Assembly (NCBI GenBank): GCA_949317995.1
Contig: OX439043.1
Span: 43,033,560 to 43,097,559 of the forward strand
Origin: Acholoe squamosa
Lineage: Eukaryota > Annelida > Polychaeta > Phyllodocida > Polynoidae
Direction of reading: 5' to 3'
Length of the DNA stretch: 64,000 nucleotides
A program made the translations under genes and the position numbers. The notes under the pieces are model-generated. The model ran no database searches, was not told the DNA's origin, and was given only the letters and a program-made list of their open reading frames with translations. Positions 46,226 to 57,571 of this stretch are shown piece by piece. Numbering within the stretch: position 1 is the stretch's first letter; each line of letters starts with the position of its first letter.

Positions 46226-46513
46226 GGCCAAGAAAAATAAAAGGTGTGTTTCCAGTAACATAGCTCAAAGAGCTAGGATTGGTAGGTCGGATCTTTTTTT
46301 TCAATTTTTTTTTTCAATTTTTCTTTTCCACATTTATATAGGAAATGTTAGAGCACATATCAATGCATGTATCAAATTCTTTGATTTCATTGTAAAATAA
46401 TGATGGGAAAATGGCAACTATGAGAGAAGAACACGAAAATTATTCAGGAAAAATCCCCTGTTTTGCTAGGGTCTGTCGAGTTACTGGAAACAAACCTTTT
46501 TTTTTATTGGCCT
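46226..46513. mobile_element. MITE with about 30-bp TIRs
   Basis: GGTGTGTTTCCAGTAAC at about 46243-46259 is mirrored by GTTACTGGAAACAAACC at 46480-46496. The match extends outward through AAAATAAAA / TTTTTATTGGCC. The body includes T-runs and no frame. I found no clear target duplication. Confidence 0.6.
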
Positions 46514-46759
46514 GGGCACCCATATTTATAATGTCATGTCTCGAAAACTTCTGAAGGTATAGACTAATGTGATAAACCATTGTAAAGCTTATGACTTTAT
46601 GTTCAAAATAGAATTTTTCTTTGGAGGTCCCTTTTCTTATGGCTGTCCAATTATTTATTGTATACATAAATTGTTCTCTGAACGTAAAAATATAAAGGTC
46701 TTTTTAATGTTACTGAACGTAATATTACACAAGTTTAGGTTCACAGAATGTTCTCTGAA

Positions 46760-47290
46760 CTCTGAGAGAGACAGAAAGAGACAGAGACAGACAGAAAAAC
46801 AGACAGAAAGACCGGCAGGCAGACAGACAGGCAGACAGAGACAGAGACACACAGACAGACAGATGGAGACAGAGATAGATAAATAAAGAGAGAGAGAGAG
46901 GGAGATAGAGAGAGAGAGAGAGAGAGGCAGACAGAAAGAAACAGACAGACAGAGACACAAAGTCCTCTATGGAGGGGTAGTGTCCTGTAAGATTTGTTGG
47001 ACACAAAGCAAGAGAAAGATGAGAGCAAGCAGCAATTTACCTCTCAGGTCAAGTGACAAATGCATTGATATGTTTTGACGGTGCAAGAGATAGATAGATA
47101 AATAGAGAGAGAGAGAGAGAGAGGCAGACAGAAAGAGACAGACAGACAGACAGAGACACAAAGTCCTCTTTGGAGGGGTAGTGTCCTGTAAGATTTGTTG
47201 GACACAAACTAAGAGAAAGATGAGAGCAAGCAGCAATTTACCTTTCAGGTCAAGTGACAAATGCATTGCTGTGTTTTGAAGGTGCCATCT
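46760..47290. repeat. GACA/GAGA microsatellite with 190-bp tandem duplication
   Basis: 46760-46950 is degenerate (GACA)n/(GA)n. The block from about 46895 to 47090 ('AGGCAGACAGAAAGA...GACACAAAGTCCTCT...AAATGCATTG') is repeated at about 47110-47275 with few changes. Long open frames on the minus strand are Ser/Leu/Cys low-complexity and arise from the repeat. Confidence 0.85.
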
Positions 47291-47399
47291 TGATGTTAGA
47301 GAACTTTGTCAGACTACATTCCCAGCAAATTGTCTTGACTCCTCGTCAACCTGTGTGAAGTGGCTCACACATGTCGCTAGATGGAACACGACGTCGCTA

Positions 47400-47960
47400 T
47401 AGCACAAGATCACCAGGAATAGCAATGGTGGTGATCACAATGGCCTCACCTCAGATGGCGAGGGTGGTGATCACTCATCCTCACCAGGGATGGCGACATA
47501 AGTGATCACTCATCCTCACCAGGGATGGTGACATGAGTGATCACTCATCCTCACCAGGGATGGCAACATGAGTGATCACTCATCCTCACCAGGGATGGCA
47601 ACATGAGTGATCACTCATCCTCACCAGGGATGGCGACATGAGTGATCACTCATCCTCACCAGGGATGGCGACATGAGTGATCACTCACGTCACTAGATGA
47701 GACGCACACCACGTCATAACACACGTTCACCATGGATGGCAAGAATCGTGATCACTCACACTCACGGGGGATGGTCACTCGGGTGATCACTCATCATCAT
47801 ACCTCTTGATAGCACAGGTTCACCACAGATAGTGAGGATCTTGATCACCCACACTCACCAGGGATGGCGACATGAGTGATCACTCACCTCGCTAGATGAA
47901 ACGCACACCACGTCATAGCTCAGGTTCACCATGGATGGTGAGAGTGGTGATCACTCACCT
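47400..47960. repeat. 35-bp minisatellite in left arm of element C
   Basis: Unit AGGGATGGCGACATGAGTGA followed by TCACTCATCCTCACC, repeated about six times with near identity (47480-47690) and more diverged units on both sides. Each unit has the TGATCA palindrome. Confidence 0.85.
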
Positions 47961-48369
47961 TGTTAGATGAAAAGCTCATGATCATCGACATTGGTAATCA
48001 TGCAGCCTCACATCTGCCAGATCAAAGTATGTTTTGCCAGAGAAAGTATTGCCATATGTATCTTCCCTCTAATCACAGACAAGGTGTTCATGTAGATATT
48101 TCCCTATGTATTTTTCCTGTAACCAGAGAAAAGGTGTTTATGGATAGTTGCTTTCATTTTAGAGATACCTCTATCTAAAATCAATTGATATTTTCTCTAT
48201 ATAATCTTGTTTGATTCAACTCTGAAGTATTACATGGAAATCAGTGTGAAACAAAGCACATTTGATACATATGGGACTTATACTTCATGCCCACACTTCC
48301 TAGATAGGCTATATGTTGAACAGTGATGCTGTCTCAACAACTTTGGTAATGGTGGTGATAAGTTCCCAT

Positions 48370-48660
48370 GTAGCAAGCCCACTCGGGGCCAAATTGGTTT
48401 TACCAGGGATAAGGTGGTTTAAAGCGGGCAGTATTCAGTACATGGGTTTTAGGTTCGGCAGATGCTGGGTTTCCAGTCAGGGCCACACAGGGCAGCCCAA
48501 ATTGGGCAAACCGACATGAGCCCGGTGGGCTTCCAACGGGTTTTGTCCTCAGCATAGGGTCTGGGCCACATTGGGCTGTCCGATTTGGGCACTGGTCAGC
48601 TTTAAAATGGGCAACCACATTGGGCCCAGGATGGTTTCAAAATGGGCATCCCAAGATGGG
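48370..48660. repeat. GGGC-rich palindromic block, left inner arm of element C
   Basis: Repeated short motifs such as CCAAATTGGG, GGGCAGCCCA and AATGGGC. A related inverted block lies at 50410-50530. Confidence 0.6.
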
Positions 48661-48759
48661 TGCTTAGCTGCATAAAGTCTTCTCAGTCTGGGGTGAAAGT
48701 GGGTTTGGACAGGGCAGCCTCATATTCTGGACTGTTCTGAATTCTGTGATGAGTGTTCC

Positions 48760-49590
48760 CCCTCCCTCTCCCTCTTTTTTTCACCCTCCCCTATCCATCC
48801 CCTACCCCTTCCATCTCCTCCTCATTCCCCTCAACCTGCCCTACCCTTTCCCCCACACCTTCTCTCACCCTTCCCTCCCCTGCCCTGTTCTCTCCTCCCC
48901 TGCCTTCCCCCACCCTGCCCTGCCCTCCCTTGCCCTCCTCTCACCCTGCCCTGCCCTGCCATCCCCTGCCCTCCTCTCACCCTGCCCTGCCCTCTCTTGC
49001 CCTCCTCTCACCCTGCCCTGCCATCCCCTGCCCTCACCTGCCCTGTCCTGCTCTCACCCCATCCTGCCCTGTCCTGCCTTGCCCTCACCCTGCCCTGCCC
49101 TGCCCTGCCCTGGCCTCCTCTCACCCTACCCTGCCCTGCCCTTCTCACCGTGCCCTGCCCTCCCTTGCCCTCCTCTCACCCTGTCCTTCCCTGCCCTGCC
49201 ATCCCCTACCCTCCTCTCATCCTGCTCTGCCCTCCCTTGCCCTTCTCTCACCCTGCCCTGCCATCCCCTGCCCTCACCTGCCCTGTCCTGCTTTCACCCC
49301 ATCCTGTCCTGTCCTGCCCTGCCCTAACCCTGCCCTGCTCTGCCCTCACCTTGCCCTGGCCTCCTCTCACCCTACCCTGCCCTCCCTTGCCCTCCTCTCA
49401 CCCTGCCCTGCCATCCCCTGCCATCCCCTGCCCTCACCTGCTCTCACCCCACCCTGCCCTGTCCTGTCCTGCCCTGCCCTGCCCTGCCCTGCCCTCACCC
49501 TGCCCTGCCCTGCCCTCACACTACCCTGCCCTGGCCTCCTCTCACCCTACCCTGCCCTGCCCTCCCCCCCTCCCCTCCCTCCACCACTGC
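48760..49590. repeat. CCCTG-type C-rich satellite in core of element C
   Basis: Over 800 bp of degenerate CCCTGCCCTG and CCTCTCACCCTGCCCTG units with almost no G except in TG. Three reading frames stay open (Pro/Leu/Ser/Cys-rich), which is a composition effect. The minus strand is G-rich with many GGG runs and could form quadruplexes. Confidence 0.9.
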
Positions 49591-50409
49591 TGTAGGAGAT
49601 AGGTAGTCCCACTTTCCCTATATCATTAATACACAGGTAGGTTCATACTAGGGATCCAGATATTTCATGTAAAATGCAACACTGACTAGTCCTGGAAATA
49701 ACAGCTTCATGTCTTTCTCTATATTAGTAGGCTTGCAAGGTGTATTTGTGGTGTGGGGGCAAACAGGTCCCACACCTGGCCGGGTATAAGAGGACTATAT
49801 ATAGAGGCAATTGAGAAACCAAAAATATCCCCTGTCCCTGTAGGCCAGTCCATAGCAGACTCAATACAAAGTGGTTTCCCAGCACTCCAGGCTGAATTCT
49901 ACTACCCATACAAAACTTATTTCTTTTAGATATACGACAACTGGAATAAACTACTAAATCATATATGAAGTAATAATGTGCAGACTTTCTCATAGTCTGG
50001 AAATACTTAGATGTTTCTAGTCAAAAGTGCAAATCAAGGTCATCTGAGTAGTAGTGGAATGGCAACACCATTTCTATTGCACTGAACTTGGACCAAGAGC
50101 AGATATGCAGAGGTACAGTCATTATGAACTTGAAGGCTCTCTTCTCTACTCCTACATAGGGAATTAGTGGGGGAAGATTGAGGCCAGAATGTCACTTTAA
50201 TGAATTAAAGTGCCTTGTATTGGCTGAATGAGTTTGATTCAAATGGATGGTTCTGCTCTGCCTTTCCACTCAGGTAGATATTGCATTTACTGCTTTGGTG
50301 ATGGGGTGGGGGGTAAGATTAGCTAAAGGATTTGTTGTTCATTCACTTTTGGAAAAAAGAATAAATATTGAATAAATTTCTCAAAAAGAATTTTTAACAT
50401 GTCACCACT
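49591..50409. other. Core of element C without recognised features
   Basis: About 800 bp of ordinary sequence between the satellite and the right arm. No transposase or other frame. Confidence 0.45.
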
Positions 50410-50539
50410 AATTTTTACGTCAAATCGGGCAGCCCACTTTGGGCCACACCAAAAACCCATGTTAAACTCACTTTGAGCCCGCTATGGCCCAGACTTGGGC
50501 CACACCATGTTTGCTACCTGGGTTGCCATTCTGAGTGAG

Positions 50540-51120
50540 AGTGAGTGACAGATGATGCAATCCTTAGAGAGTATTGACTTGGATTGACACAAATTCACGC
50601 ATTGAGTGAGACCATTTTTGGCAATGGTGGTGATAAGTCACCATTTTGTGTGAGAGTTGATGAGAGTGGCACACACTCACACAGCGAGTGACATCCATGT
50701 CAGCGATGGTGGTGATAAGTCGCCATTTTGAGTGAGAGTTGACTGGGAGTGGCGCATACTCACGCAGGGAGTGAGATCCATATTAGCGATGTTGGTGATA
50801 AGTCACCATTCTGAATGAGAACTGACTGAGACTGGCACATAATCACACAGTGAGTCAGATCCATGTTGGCGATGGTTGTGATAATCCGCCATTCTGAGTG
50901 AGAGTTGACAGGCAGTGGCACATACTCACGCGGTGAGTTAGGTCCATATTGGCGATGGTGGTGATAAGTCACCATGCTTCGTGAGGGATGACAAGGGGTG
51001 GCACATACTCACGCAGTGAGTGAGATCATGTTGGAGACTGTTGTGATAAATCGCCATACCATGTGAGACTGACACACAGTGGCGAAAGATGACGCAGTGA
51101 GTTATCACTCAGAAAGGAGT
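50540..51120. repeat. About 118-bp tandem repeat in right arm of element C
   Basis: About five units of 'GCGATGGTGGTGATAAGTC' + 'CCATTTTGAGTGAGAGTTGA' + 'GTGGCACATACTCACGCAGTG'. It is related to, and inverted from, the left-arm theme GTGATCACTCA. Confidence 0.8.
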
Positions 51121-51173
51121 CACCATTGATGACCATGCAATTATGGCGACAGATAACGACAATTTGCTGGGTT

Positions 51174-52267
51174 ACCAGCATATCATACTGTGAACTCGCC
51201 TGCACTCTCACATACACTACATATGCAAATGATGCTTGTTATCGTGTATCCGTCCGTACTTTATTCCTGTTTCCTGAATGCTGTTTATTTATTTATTTTC
51301 TTGACATATCTAATTTGAAATTAAATTTTTCTCTTTCTGATTTGCCCAAAATCTTGCCGCCGGATCCCTTATCAAAGTTTTTATGATAAAACGACCTTAT
51401 GCCAGATATCCTACAATACTATTGTCCTACAGTCAACTACGCCTCATTCGCCAGATTTCATATAGGGTTTGTAAGGCTCATGTGCGCAAATGAGGCCAAG
51501 TAGACTATGGTCGTTACTTTCTCTAAACTCACATATACCTCTCTACCTTAGACAGGGGATTTTCAGCTTCCTGTATATTTTGCATTATATTTTTAATCAA
51601 ATTCTTGAAAAATCTCTCTCACAAATTGTTCCTAGATTTCTAAAATCCGAGGAAGTGAGGGTTGATATACTCTACTTTAGGTGAATTGGAGACAGATCGA
51701 GGGTTGTTTTTATTGTCATCTTTTTTAGGGAATTCAATAGACACTGGGAGATGCACTTTGACCTCTAGCTGTCAAACATTGATACAGATGGTGGGTAAAA
51801 TCAGATTTTTTCCAAGGAAAATACATACCATATACCACTCACCTACTCCTTACTGCATGTGATATAAGACCCCATGTCACATATGTCATGCTGTTGTCAC
51901 ATTCTGATTGGTCCACTGACACATGTGTGGCACTGAAGCCCTGTTGGGGACATGTGGGTCTGCACCATCGTTTAGGCGGATCCATTCAGCTGGTTGCCAG
52001 GGGTGAGTTACACAAGGATTTACTATGTATGTGTGAATATCGTGGACAGGTAAAGATCAAGCAACGGACACAGGTTGTGCTGGTTAGGTGTGCTAGTTAG
52101 TCTTGCATTCTTTTCCAGTCCACCTCAGTGCTAAATCCCGTGATCTTTATATATTTTATGTTATGTACGAAAGCTAGTTTCTCTGGGCAATCTGACGCAT
52201 GCTCACTCAGTCTCCCCTACCATCATTGTTGAAGTGAGTGATCATAATGAGATATATAGCTATTCTG
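51174..52267. other. Stretch without recognised genes
   Basis: Short open frames only. No splice-flanked conserved frame or TIR is evident. Confidence 0.4.
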
Positions 52268-52547
52268 CCTAGCAGCATATGCAGGAAACATTGGAAACGT
52301 TTATCTACGTCAAATAATTCTTTTGCAACATTTTTTCAAATGTTTCAATATGGTATGGGCATTAAGAAATGCTTTAAACATTTAGACAGGAACGTTTGTG
52401 TCTAAACCATTTAGGTACGCTTTTACATGCTTTAAATAAAAATGTTTGCATCCAAATCATATAGAAGCGTTTTGCAAAAAAAAGCGTTTGCATCGAAACC
52501 ATATAGAGGCGTTTTAAAACTTTTTCAAACGTTTGTTGTTCACTGGG
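52268..52547. repeat. AACGTTT-rich repeat
   Basis: At least five copies of AACGTTTG/AAGCGTTT-type motifs ('AACCATATAGAGGCGTTTT' and variants) in 280 bp. The ends (CCTAGCA... and ...TTCACTGGG followed by TA) resemble the CCCA ends of the MITE at 12959, but the left end is poorly preserved. Confidence 0.4.
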
Positions 52548-53075
52548 TAGCCCCTCAATCTCTACTGTAATAGACCATTCAGATTCTAGGTACTGCTTTC
52601 AGGTGTCTACCTGGGGTGCACTGAGTGGAATTGCAGTGAGAGGAAACGCTGTAGATTAACCTAAAGACGACCACATACCTAGAGTCGACCACCTGTCAGC
52701 TAAATTTTCTCACTCTCACCTGTCAGCTAAATTTTCTCACTCTCACATGTACTATATTGGTATTGAACCCTTATATTATTGAAATAGAGTTTTTATAGTA
52801 CCCCATAGAATGATGTCCTGAATATTTGAAGTAATTGTCATTGCATGATAATACACTAACGTTCCCATGTTTGAATGGTTTTTACCATGACCACCTGGCC
52901 ATTTCATCATAACTCTCTACCTTTGGTTCAATAATTTGAAGATGACAAGTGCTCACATATACAACATTTTGACTCTAGGAATTGATAAATATCTTTGCTA
53001 AATGATAGCATGAGGAAAAGTGCAGAAATGTTAAATACTTTCTGTATAGGACTTATTTCCTAGAACATACCAATT
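52548..53075. other. Intergenic, contains one short tandem duplication
   Basis: CACCTGTCAGCTAAATTTTC plus 7 bp is duplicated in tandem at about 52690-52745. Nothing coding. Confidence 0.45.
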
Positions 53076-53665
53076 TCAACTTGAGATGACCACCATTTCA
53101 CCTTGAGTTGACCACTCCTTATACACCTATTTGTACATTTAATTGAATAGAAACCAATGATTATGTAGGTTTACATCACAAGATTCATGGCCAGAATAGT
53201 TTGGGATAGAAATCTTCAGTGGATTATGCTCTGATGCATACATTTCAATCTTGCCTGTAATGATATGGTTATTACTGTGTAGAGGAAGTATTTGATACTG
53301 AGATTGTGATGATAAAGTTAAGGAATGGATTATTATAGTCCATATTGAAGGTCTTGAAGGTCCATACAAGAACATTGAAAACAAAGCCTCTATAATACAG
53401 GGTTGGAAATACCACTTCTATTTTAATGAGATTTATAATATCCATGGCCATAAAAATGCCTCAAATTTCCATTCTAATTGACTCATTGTAAAAACATACA
53501 TTTTCTTATGATGCATTAGTCTTAATTATGCCATTTTACTGCATATCTATAGAAGACACTTATTTTTTTTTCCAAATAATAGTTTAATGATCATAGCATC
53601 ATTAAAAGAGTAGTTATCAAGTGGTCCACTCAAGGTGCAAGGTGGTCATCTCAAGGTGAAAATAG
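53076..53665. repeat. Inverted-repeat-bounded block (TTGAGATGACCACC arms)
   Basis: CAACTTGAGATGACCACCAT and 'CACCTTGAGTTGACCACTC' at 53078-53115 are mirrored by 'GTGGTCCACTCAAGGTG' and 'GGTGGTCATCTCAAGGTG' at 53620-53660. It may be a MITE; no coding frame. Confidence 0.5.
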
Positions 53666-53826
53666 ACTAACTAAGATGGTCTTATAAATGATGAAAAACA
53701 ATAGATAAACTTTACACATGGATTTGAGAAAGGTAATTGGTCAAAAGCCCAAATAATTGAAGTTGGGATTTTTCCATCATTTTCTATTTTTTAGCTCAAA
53801 ATACATATATTTTAAGCATTAAGAGG

Positions 53827-54670
53827 GGTGTTACGTTCATCAGATTTGATTAAATGAGATAAAATTGTGGAAAAATGATTTTCAAACAATATACCATGAT
53901 ATATATTCACTGGAACCTGGTAGAGATGTATCTCTTCTATGCACAGAATATCATATATAAATTTTTCCTTCGTTTCCACATATCTTGTGTCATGCTTAAA
54001 ATATCAGGTAAATTGAGAAAATGATGGATTTGCTCTAAGTTCATTTAAAAATTCTTGTAAACAACAAAAAAAATATAAAATTGAACAATGCTCCACTAAC
54101 TAACAATTGGAAATGATTGTATTCACTTTTATTAGCTATACCTAAAGATATTTCTTTGATCTACTTATGCATTATAAAGGATTTTATCTTTGATAAGTCA
54201 TTAGCCTGAATCCGATGAACGTAACATTTTTGGGGAAAATCATGAAATATCTCCTTAAAGAATATATCTATCTGGAAAATTCATATCCTATGCTGATTAG
54301 GTTGATTTTCTCAGGTTTACTGGTTGTTTAAAATTTTCTTCATGGATGATTTATGCCATACATATGCTATCATCAGTTTATCCGATGAACGTAACAGTCT
54401 GATGAACGTAACACCAAAAATCTGATGAATGTAACATAAATCCGATGAACGTAACATAAATCTGATGAACGTAACATTTATGATTGCATTCCTATTACAG
54501 CAAAACAATAATCTACATTGAAAAAATTCTTACACTAGCTGGTGCAGTTCACTATTTGGGTACCCTATTGATATTTGTTTTAACTATTATTGAAGAATTA
54601 GGCAAATTAGAGGTAAATCATCCATGTGAATCCGATGAACGTAACATAAATCTGATGAACGTAACATTTT
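53827..54670. repeat. Cluster of TCYGATGAAYGTAACA motifs
   Basis: The 16-bp motif occurs eight times on the plus strand (starts 54211, 54381, 54398, 54421, 54441, 54461, 54631, 54651) and once on the minus strand (53829-53847). Neighbours are 17-23 bp apart inside the two tandem groups. The lone inverted copy at the left suggests that the motif forms the arms of a TIR-like element. The short frames across it are chance. Confidence 0.75.
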
Positions 54671-54826
54671 CAATTTTCTGTCTTTTATCATACTTTGAAG
54701 TGGAATTTCCAGAATCAAATGGCAAGATCCTTTCCAGGCCCCCACCACACACAGTGTCAACTGAATTTCATCTTTATATGCCTTATATTTATATAATAAA
54801 TTATTCCCCAAAGAAAATAGCCTTAA

Positions 54827-55547
54827 CCCTTTTGTGCCCAGAATTATATTGAGAGAGCTGTTTTATTCAACATACTTGAAAAAGTAGAGGATATTACCTA
54901 TATCATGTCCAGATTAAAGTACTGATTCAAATGATAACAAAGTGGGCAGTAAAATAGCTTTCAGAAAATGTAATATGAAGCATAGGTTAGAGTATTATCT
55001 GATTATATGAGTCGTTAAGGAATGATGATGGTAAAAAATGTTAAATTGGACTGATTTGGATGAAGGTGCCCAGAAAATCTTCCTTTTTTTAGAAATTGGT
55101 GGGGAATAGGTGATTTTCAATTCATAAAGCATTATTTGACATTTGAAAAGAAGCTATATTGGTGGAAATTGAAAAAGATATGTGTTATAATTGGATTCCT
55201 TGGAGAAAATCACAGGAAAAATATTTCATCAATATTTTTGACATTTTTATCAACATTTTTGTCAATTTAGTGAATTTTTTGTATTTTCTAATTATTCTCA
55301 TGGCCAGAGCGCGCACTTTTCATGTAATTTAAGCCTATATTCAATTCATTTTTTTCTGCAAAAGCACCTATTAATAATTATGTACCTAATGTACCATGAC
55401 AAATTTGGTATCGTTAAAAAGCCCTTGATATGACGAGTCTTCTGGTGTTGGAATCATCTTAATCCGATAAATATTAAGCTCATGGTGGTCCATTGAACAT
55501 ATATACATGCTTAAGAGCGCACTTTTGCTATTCTGGGCACGTAAGGG
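54827..55547. mobile_element. piggyBac-type MITE flanked by TTAA
   Basis: The left end CCCTTTTGTGCCCAGAAT and right end ATTCTGGGCACGTAAGGG are inverted with few mismatches. Both are flanked by TTAA (54823-54826, 55548-55551), the piggyBac target duplication; piggyBac-like TIRs typically start CCC. The 721-bp AT-rich body has no transposase frame and includes two GAGCGC(GC)ACTTTT motifs (about 55308 and 55514). Confidence 0.8.
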
Positions 55548-55551
55548 TTAA

Positions 55552-56114
55552 AAGGGTCATTTTTCTACCCCTCTTTGGGCCTCATTTATGGAGAGAAAAC
55601 AGTAAAATATTCAGATTTTTGCATATCTGCTCCAATATGTGGGTGTCAGACTTCTACATACTGTCAAAAAACTACCTCAAACGCATTCTATTCATATAGA
55701 TAACACATTTTTTAAATAAAAACATGATTTTATGAGAAAAACTCTATTTTTAAAGATTTTCATCAGATAATGAAAAAATTTGAAAATTTTCTTGAAAATT
55801 CACGGTGATGTACAGAAGGGTCTCTAAAATATGTTGTATTAATTGCAAAATGGGTTAATACAATGTGAATAGAGAAAAAAATTGAATGAAAATCATTTTT
55901 TCTCAGGGGACATGGATTTTTTGGTATTTTTCAAGCAAAATATGGGTAAATTCAGAAAATAACAGGAAAAATATAATTTATTCCTTAGTTATTACATAAG
56001 TACTCATTGAGATCTTTGTAACCATGCTGTTCATATCACCTGAAATGATCTTATTACAGAGTTATTGAAGAAAACATGACAAATTTGCATAATGGACATT
56101 TTCTGGAGCCCCAC

Positions 56115-56116
<2 letters not shown>
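55552..56116. other. AT-rich stretch, nothing recognised
   Basis: Very AT-rich sequence with A/T runs. No coding frame or mobile-element end. Confidence 0.4.

Positions 56117-56176
<60 letters not shown>
56117..56176. repeat. (AT)n microsatellite
   Basis: Thirty uninterrupted AT dinucleotides. Confidence 0.97.
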
Positions 56177-56178
<2 letters not shown>

Positions 56179-57073
56179 CACTGTTAATTTTACAACAGAA
56201 TGGTGGATAAGATAGATTTAGATTTTTATTAAACATGCTGTGATTACATAATCACTGGGGCCCCTACAGTGTACTGTAGGTGTTCTGGATCGTCTTGCAG
56301 ATAAGCTAAAGAGAGTAAAATGTTGCAGTGGCAGCTGAACCACGGTGGTGGGGGCCGGGGCACAAGCACCCCCCCCCCCACAATTGTTGGGTGGGGTAAG
56401 ACCATGTTCTTGCCCCTCAATCTTTCTCCGAAAATGATATTTCGGGACAGTGTGGCTATATATCATCATAAGGCATTCAACTTGAATGAAATTTAATTAT
56501 GCTCTTAAAACTTGTCAAAGTGCACCATCTAACGTCTAAAATATATATATGATGGTGTATAAAAAAAGGGAGGGGATAGTGGGTGGGTATTTTTAATGGT
56601 AAAGGTTCAATAGAATTGGATCACATGAGTACAACTTGGCCTTTACATGTAGTTTTGACCCCTATACTCAAACATTTCTCTGTTCATACCACCTACAATG
56701 TACCCTGCAAGTGAGGTACGTACCTCTTGGACAAAACTACTTATTCCCTTATGTGCAAGACCCTCCTGTCCCTCCTTACCCAGTGCAGTCAAGGTCTCTC
56801 AAGTGGTACTGTATGTTAGGCATATAGCCAGTCCCAGCCAGCTGATTAGACTGGCCATGCGGAAAGAGCTCCGCAGTATAAATGTAAACACACAGGGGAA
56901 GGTGGACAAACCACAAATTGCCTAAATCATCTCTCATGAGTGAAATCTTTGTCTTTCTATATCATGGATGGATACGGTTGTGTTGAGTGTGCTTAAATGG
57001 ACCTTTATTGTAATTAGATGGATCTAGATTGATTGAATACATAAGAATACCCAGGCTCACAGCAGAGGGTGGA
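56177..57073. other. Stretch without recognised genes
   Basis: It contains a short C-run (56370-56379). No conserved frame. Confidence 0.4.
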
Positions 57074-57188
57074 CAAAGAGTGTCCTACCCTTATTATACA
57101 TATTATTTGTATAATAAGGGTAGGACACTCTTTGTGTTTGGTGAGTGATGTGACCTATATGATATAGGTCACATCACTCACCAAACAC
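57074..57188. repeat. Two abutting perfect hairpins
   Basis: Hairpin 1 has arms 57074-57100 and 57108-57134 (27 bp each, perfect, 7-base loop TATTATT). Hairpin 2 has arms 57134-57159 and 57163-57188 (26 bp each, perfect, 3-base loop TGA). They share base 57134. Arm 1 starts CAAAGAGTGTCCTACCC; arm 2 starts GTGTTTGGTGAGTGATG. The two arms are unrelated to each other. Confidence 0.92.
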
Positions 57189-57408
57189 AGGCATTCTATT
57201 TCGTTTAGAGGCACTGGGGAATAGGTATTAAAATGGGTTGTGCTCGCCACCCTTAATGTATGCTTCTACATATTAATCACTGTAAGAGAGCACCCTAGAA
57301 CAGATGGACAGTCGTGCACATGTGTGATGGAGAAAAGGCCAAGCTACTTATAATGTTACCTGAGCTATGGGTGTGTGGGAGGTAGGAGACCTAGCTGCAC
57401 TGACTTAC

Positions 57409-57571
57409 CCATCCACCTGTACTAAGCTGTTGCCTCCTGCACCCAGCCTGCAGTATCCAGCACCTTTAACACCAACCACAGCATTGATTGTGTTATCAAA
57501 GGGCAGGCTAATTGACAAAGGGATGGGGCCATCAACAATATACAGCTCACTCAGATGAGAGTCTGTCGCCT
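57409..57571 (-). CDS. Candidate internal exon, unidentified
   Basis: On the minus strand, a 163-base segment with an open frame of 53 codons ends at a good donor (G|GTAAGTC) and starts after an AG. The frame ('SELYIVDGPIPLSISLPFDN' then 'VGVKGAGYCRLGAGGNSLVQ') has a coding-like composition, and 'LYIVDG' faintly recalls the C-terminal part of GMC-type oxidoreductases. However, the acceptor lacks a good pyrimidine tract; a better one 55 bp upstream would put a stop in frame. No neighbouring exon was found. It may be an exon of a gene read leftward, an exon fossil, or chance. Confidence 0.25.

Larger units (their letters stand above)
47321..51171. mobile_element. Foldback-type TIR element C, same family as B
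   Basis: The element starts CCCAGCAAATTGTC and ends with the exact inverse GACAATTTGCTGGG, flanked by TT on both sides (47319-47320, 51172-51173). The arms hold tandem arrays (35-bp units at left, about 118-bp units at right). Further in is a pair of GGGC-rich blocks (48370-48660 and 50410-50530, with TAGCAA and GGGCAGCCCA motifs inverted), and the core is a CCCTG satellite. No transposase frame. It shares its first 12 terminal bases and a 2-bp duplication with element B at 29115-33686, so I place them in one family. Confidence 0.85.

Noticed and set aside
46655..47266. Minus-strand Ser/Leu/Cys-rich frames that look like membrane proteins
   Set aside because: They arise from the (GACA)n/(GA)n microsatellite and its tandem duplication, with similar frames open in parallel.
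47460..47700. CRISPR-like regular repeats, 35-bp period
   Set aside because: There are no unique spacers between the repeats; units are head-to-tail, and the setting is an animal genome. It is a minisatellite.
48746..49602. Three long overlapping plus-strand reading frames (up to 280 codons), Pro/Leu/Ser/Cys-rich
   Set aside because: They are open because the CCCTG satellite lacks stop codons in every frame. No domain, start context or splice structure supports a gene.
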